NCBI RefSeq assembly: GCF_007997225.1
Contig: NZ_VORM01000020.1
Coordinates: 23,557 to 87,556 of the forward strand
DNA length: 64,000 bases
Origin: Subsaximicrobium wynnwilliamsii
Lineage (GTDB): Bacteria; Bacteroidota; Bacteroidia; Flavobacteriales; Flavobacteriaceae
Reading direction: 5' to 3'
This document shows positions 62,574 through 64,000 of the stretch, in pieces (position 1 is the first letter of the stretch; each line of letters starts with the position of its first letter). The translations under genes were made by a program, and so were the position numbers. The notes under the pieces were generated by a model that was not told the DNA's origin, made no database searches, and saw only the letters and a program-made list of their open reading frames with translations.

Positions 62574-63245
62574 TTAGCTATCCATTGTAATTGCCTTTAC
62601 TAGATAGTCATCCAGAGGTTTGTACTTTAAAAAGGCTTCTTCCACCAAATCCACAAAATGGGCGCTGGTCACTTGAGCTTCAGTTAAATCTATTGTTGCT
62701 GTAAAGCTTTTATGGTTGATGAGGTCGATATGCGCATGATTCTTATCGTAGTTCTGTGGCGAAGTCACCAATTTGTCATCGTAGGTGTTGAGGCCGCCAT
62801 AAAAGGATTTGAATTGCTTTTCATTGAGAATGGTTTTGAGCGTATCCCCATTATAGTCAATGGCAGCTCTAATTTTTTCCAGATGTTCCTTTGAGGGATG
62901 ATATAATCCGCCACCAATAAAAGATTGATCTGGGCCTATGGAAATAAAAAAGGTTGATTTCCCTTTTTCTTTTTTTCCGGCAGGCGAGCAAGTTAGATTT
63001 TGCTTGTAGGTTGGTTTTTCGGGATGAAATCTTCGGTTGTTATTGATTCTGCTAATGGTTTTTTTAGGGTTTACAGTTTCGTAGTGCGTATCGTATTGAG
63101 CGAGTCTTTTCAGGATAAGGTCAATTTCCTCGAGCCAGCGCTCTTTCATGGTGTGGTAACCTGCTCTATTGTCGTCCATCCATTCTTTTGAATTGTTGTT
63201 TCCCAAATCCCTTAAAAATCGAAAGATGTATGCTTTATCTACCAT
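62574..63245 (-). CDS. DUF2461 family protein
   Basis: 223 aa. 'YIFRFLRDLGNNNSKEWMDDNRAGYHTMKERWLEEI' at the N-terminus, 'RINNNRRFHPEKPTYKQNL' near 65-83 and 'TFFISIGPDQSFIGGGLYHPSKEHLEKIRAAIDYNG' near 98-133 are the conserved blocks of DUF2461, a widespread family of unknown role. Normal length, no export signal. Single gene; a dispersed repeat lies at its 3' side and the tRNA-Val(GAC) gene beyond its 5' side. Confidence 0.88.
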   Translation of the reverse strand: MVDKAYIFRFLRDLGNNNSKEWMDDNRAGYHTMKERWLEEIDLILKRLAQYDTHYETVNPKKTISRINNNRRFHPEKPTYKQNLTCSPAGKKEKGKSTFFISIGPDQSFIGGGLYHPSKEHLEKIRAAIDYNGDTLKTILNEKQFKSFYGGLNTYDDKLVTSPQNYDKNHAHIDLINHKSFTATIDLTEAQVTSAHFVDLVEEAFLKYKPLDDYLVKAITMDS

Positions 63246-63345
63246 GATGTGTGATGTTTTTCTTTGGTTTAATCCAGACTTTAAGACCTATGATTGTCCT
63301 TAGCTTTAAAGTTAATGAAATACTTGCATTAAATTTGTTGTCAAA

Positions 63346-63378
63346 TTTTGATATTCTGTTCAATTACACTTAAATTTG
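63346..63378 (+). promoter_or_regulatory. Bacteroidota-type promoter of tRNA-Val(GAC)
   Basis: TTTTG at 63346-63350 and TAAATTTG at 63371-63378, 20 bases apart; the -7 box ends 13 bases before the tRNA. Same arrangement as for the other tRNA-Val. Confidence 0.7.
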
Positions 63379-63391
63379 ACCTTCCTTAAAA

Positions 63392-63466
63392 GGGCCATTA
63401 ACTCAGTTGGTTCAGAGTGTCACGTCGACAACGTGGAAGTCACTGGTTCGAATCCAGTATGGCCCA
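63392..63466 (+). tRNA. tRNA-Val (anticodon GAC)
   Basis: 75 bases: acceptor GGGCCAT / ATGGCCC, D arm ACTC..GAGT, anticodon stem TCACG / CGTGG with loop TCGACAA (anticodon GAC), T arm ACTGGTTCGAATCCAGT, discriminator A. Position 33 is C instead of the near-universal U, which is unusual. Confidence 0.85.
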
Positions 63467-63479
63467 CATCACTCACAGT

Positions 63480-63509
63480 CCCGATTTGCTTTTGCAAATC
63501 GGGATTTTT
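63480..63509 (+). terminator. Terminator of tRNA-Val(GAC)
   Basis: CCCGATTTGC / GCAAATCGGG with loop TTTT (63480-63503), then a T-rich stretch. The same stem as at 55430. Confidence 0.8.
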
Positions 63510-63533
63510 ATGTTCAAATGGCACCAAGCCAAA

Positions 63534-64000
63534 GGCTTGAAGTGCCAATTGAACATAAAAATACCAGAAGCGGCTACGCTTCGGGACTGTAATTGCAGGA
63601 GCGGGTCAATTCTGGAACAGCGCAGCTAATCCACTAAGATCTCCAAAGGCTTGAAGTGCCATTTGAACATAAAAATACCAGAAGCGTGTACGCTTCGGGA
63701 CTGTAATTGCAGGAGCGGGTCAATTCTGGAACAGCGCAGCTAATCCACAAAGATCGGCCAAGGCTTGAAGTGCCAATTGAACGTAAAAATCCCAGAAGCG
63801 GCTACGCTTCGGGATTGTAATTGCAGGAGCGGGTCAATTCTGGAACAGCGCAGCTAATCCACTAAGATCTCCAAAGGCTTGAAGTGCCAATTGAACGTAA
63901 AAATCCCAGAAGCGGCTACGCTTCGGGATTGTAATTGCAGGAGCGGGTCAATTCTGGAACAGCGCAGCTAATCCACAAAGATCTCCAAAGGCTTGAAGTG
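63534..64000. repeat. 114-bp tandem repeat array
   Basis: GGCTTGAAGTGCCA.. recurs at 63534, 63648, 63762, 63876 and 63990, a period of exactly 114 bases, so there are four full units and a fifth cut by the window edge. Each unit holds a hairpin GAAGCG..CGCTTC (with the loop varying between GCTA and TGTA-type), and GGAGCGGGTCAATTCTGGAACAG. Units differ at a few bases, including compensating changes around the hairpin (GGGAC versus GGGAT). No open frame crosses the array on either strand. It starts directly after the tRNA-Val terminator. Confidence 0.9.

Noticed and set aside
63534..64000. CRISPR array
   Set aside because: The whole 114-base unit is repeated almost identically; there are no variable spacers and no cas genes in the window.

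Overview
The window looks like a member of the Bacteroidota, family Flavobacteriaceae. The evidence is the low GC content, the TAnnTTTG-type -7 boxes in front of both tRNA-Val genes, the SD-poor starts, the ExbB/ExbD/TonB and FolC proteins, and the BfmA/BtgA-type and DUF5712-type mobilization proteins typical of that phylum. No species call is possible from the sequence alone.

Layout. (1) 1-6.2 kb is ordinary chromosome: a partial NhaD-type antiporter, an exbB-exbD-tonB-folC cluster, a DUF1206 membrane protein and tRNA-Val(TAC). (2) 6203-55417 is one integrated mobile element of about 49.2 kb, inserted in the 3' end of tRNA-Val(TAC). A 15-bp exact direct repeat of the tRNA 3' end marks both ends (6203-6217 and 55403-55417). 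A tyrosine integrase lies just inside the left end; ssb, a BfmA-like accessory protein and a HIH-motif relaxase lie just inside the right end. No conjugation (tra/T4SS) genes are seen, so I read it as an integrative mobilizable element (IME). (3) 55.4-64 kb is chromosome again: small hypothetical proteins, a HAD phosphatase, a metallophosphatase, a WD40 protein, an N-formylglutamate amidohydrolase-like protein, a DUF2461 protein, tRNA-Val(GAC) and an array of 114-bp tandem repeats running off the right edge.

Cargo of the element. Left part: a tRNA-Leu(TAG) preceded by 73-bp tandem units carrying tRNA-Leu 5' halves, an IS4-family element (7-bp target duplication), a decayed gene, and a two-gene putative defence module (a small DUF4297-like protein plus a 1494-aa Mrr-nuclease/STAND-NTPase/helical-repeat protein). 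An IS1380-family element (5-bp target duplication) follows. Middle part: a regulatory block (LytTR protein with a degenerate receiver, TPR histidine kinase, NarL-like response regulator) and a TIGR04141/DUF6119-like gene broken by an in-frame TAA.

From about 23.4 to 50.8 kb there is a same-strand, tightly spaced and partly overlapping gene cluster that I do not recognise as any described system. It holds a 1066-aa protein whose C-terminus resembles pyroglutamyl peptidase with Cys->Ser and Glu->Asp replacements, a 617-aa protein, two interleaved lipoproteins, a ~1435-residue protein split by an in-frame TAG, a DxD glycosyltransferase-like protein, a 984-aa von Willebrand A protein, a 2131-aa multidomain protein, a phage-tail-fibre-like protein, an amidase_3 peptidoglycan hydrolase, a 292-aa unknown, a small P-loop protein and a patatin-like phospholipase. 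The big proteins carry no visible signal peptides although their folds look extracellular. A lytic pair (amidase, patatin) and a tail-fibre-like protein without phage capsid, tube or sheath genes suggest a particle-like or lysis-released antagonistic or adhesive system. That function is inference; the gene content and order are what the sequence shows.

At least four genes in the element are disrupted (9.8-10.4 kb, DUF6119, the TAG-split gene, DUF6876), so part of the cargo is decaying, while reading frames up to 6.4 kb long remain open.
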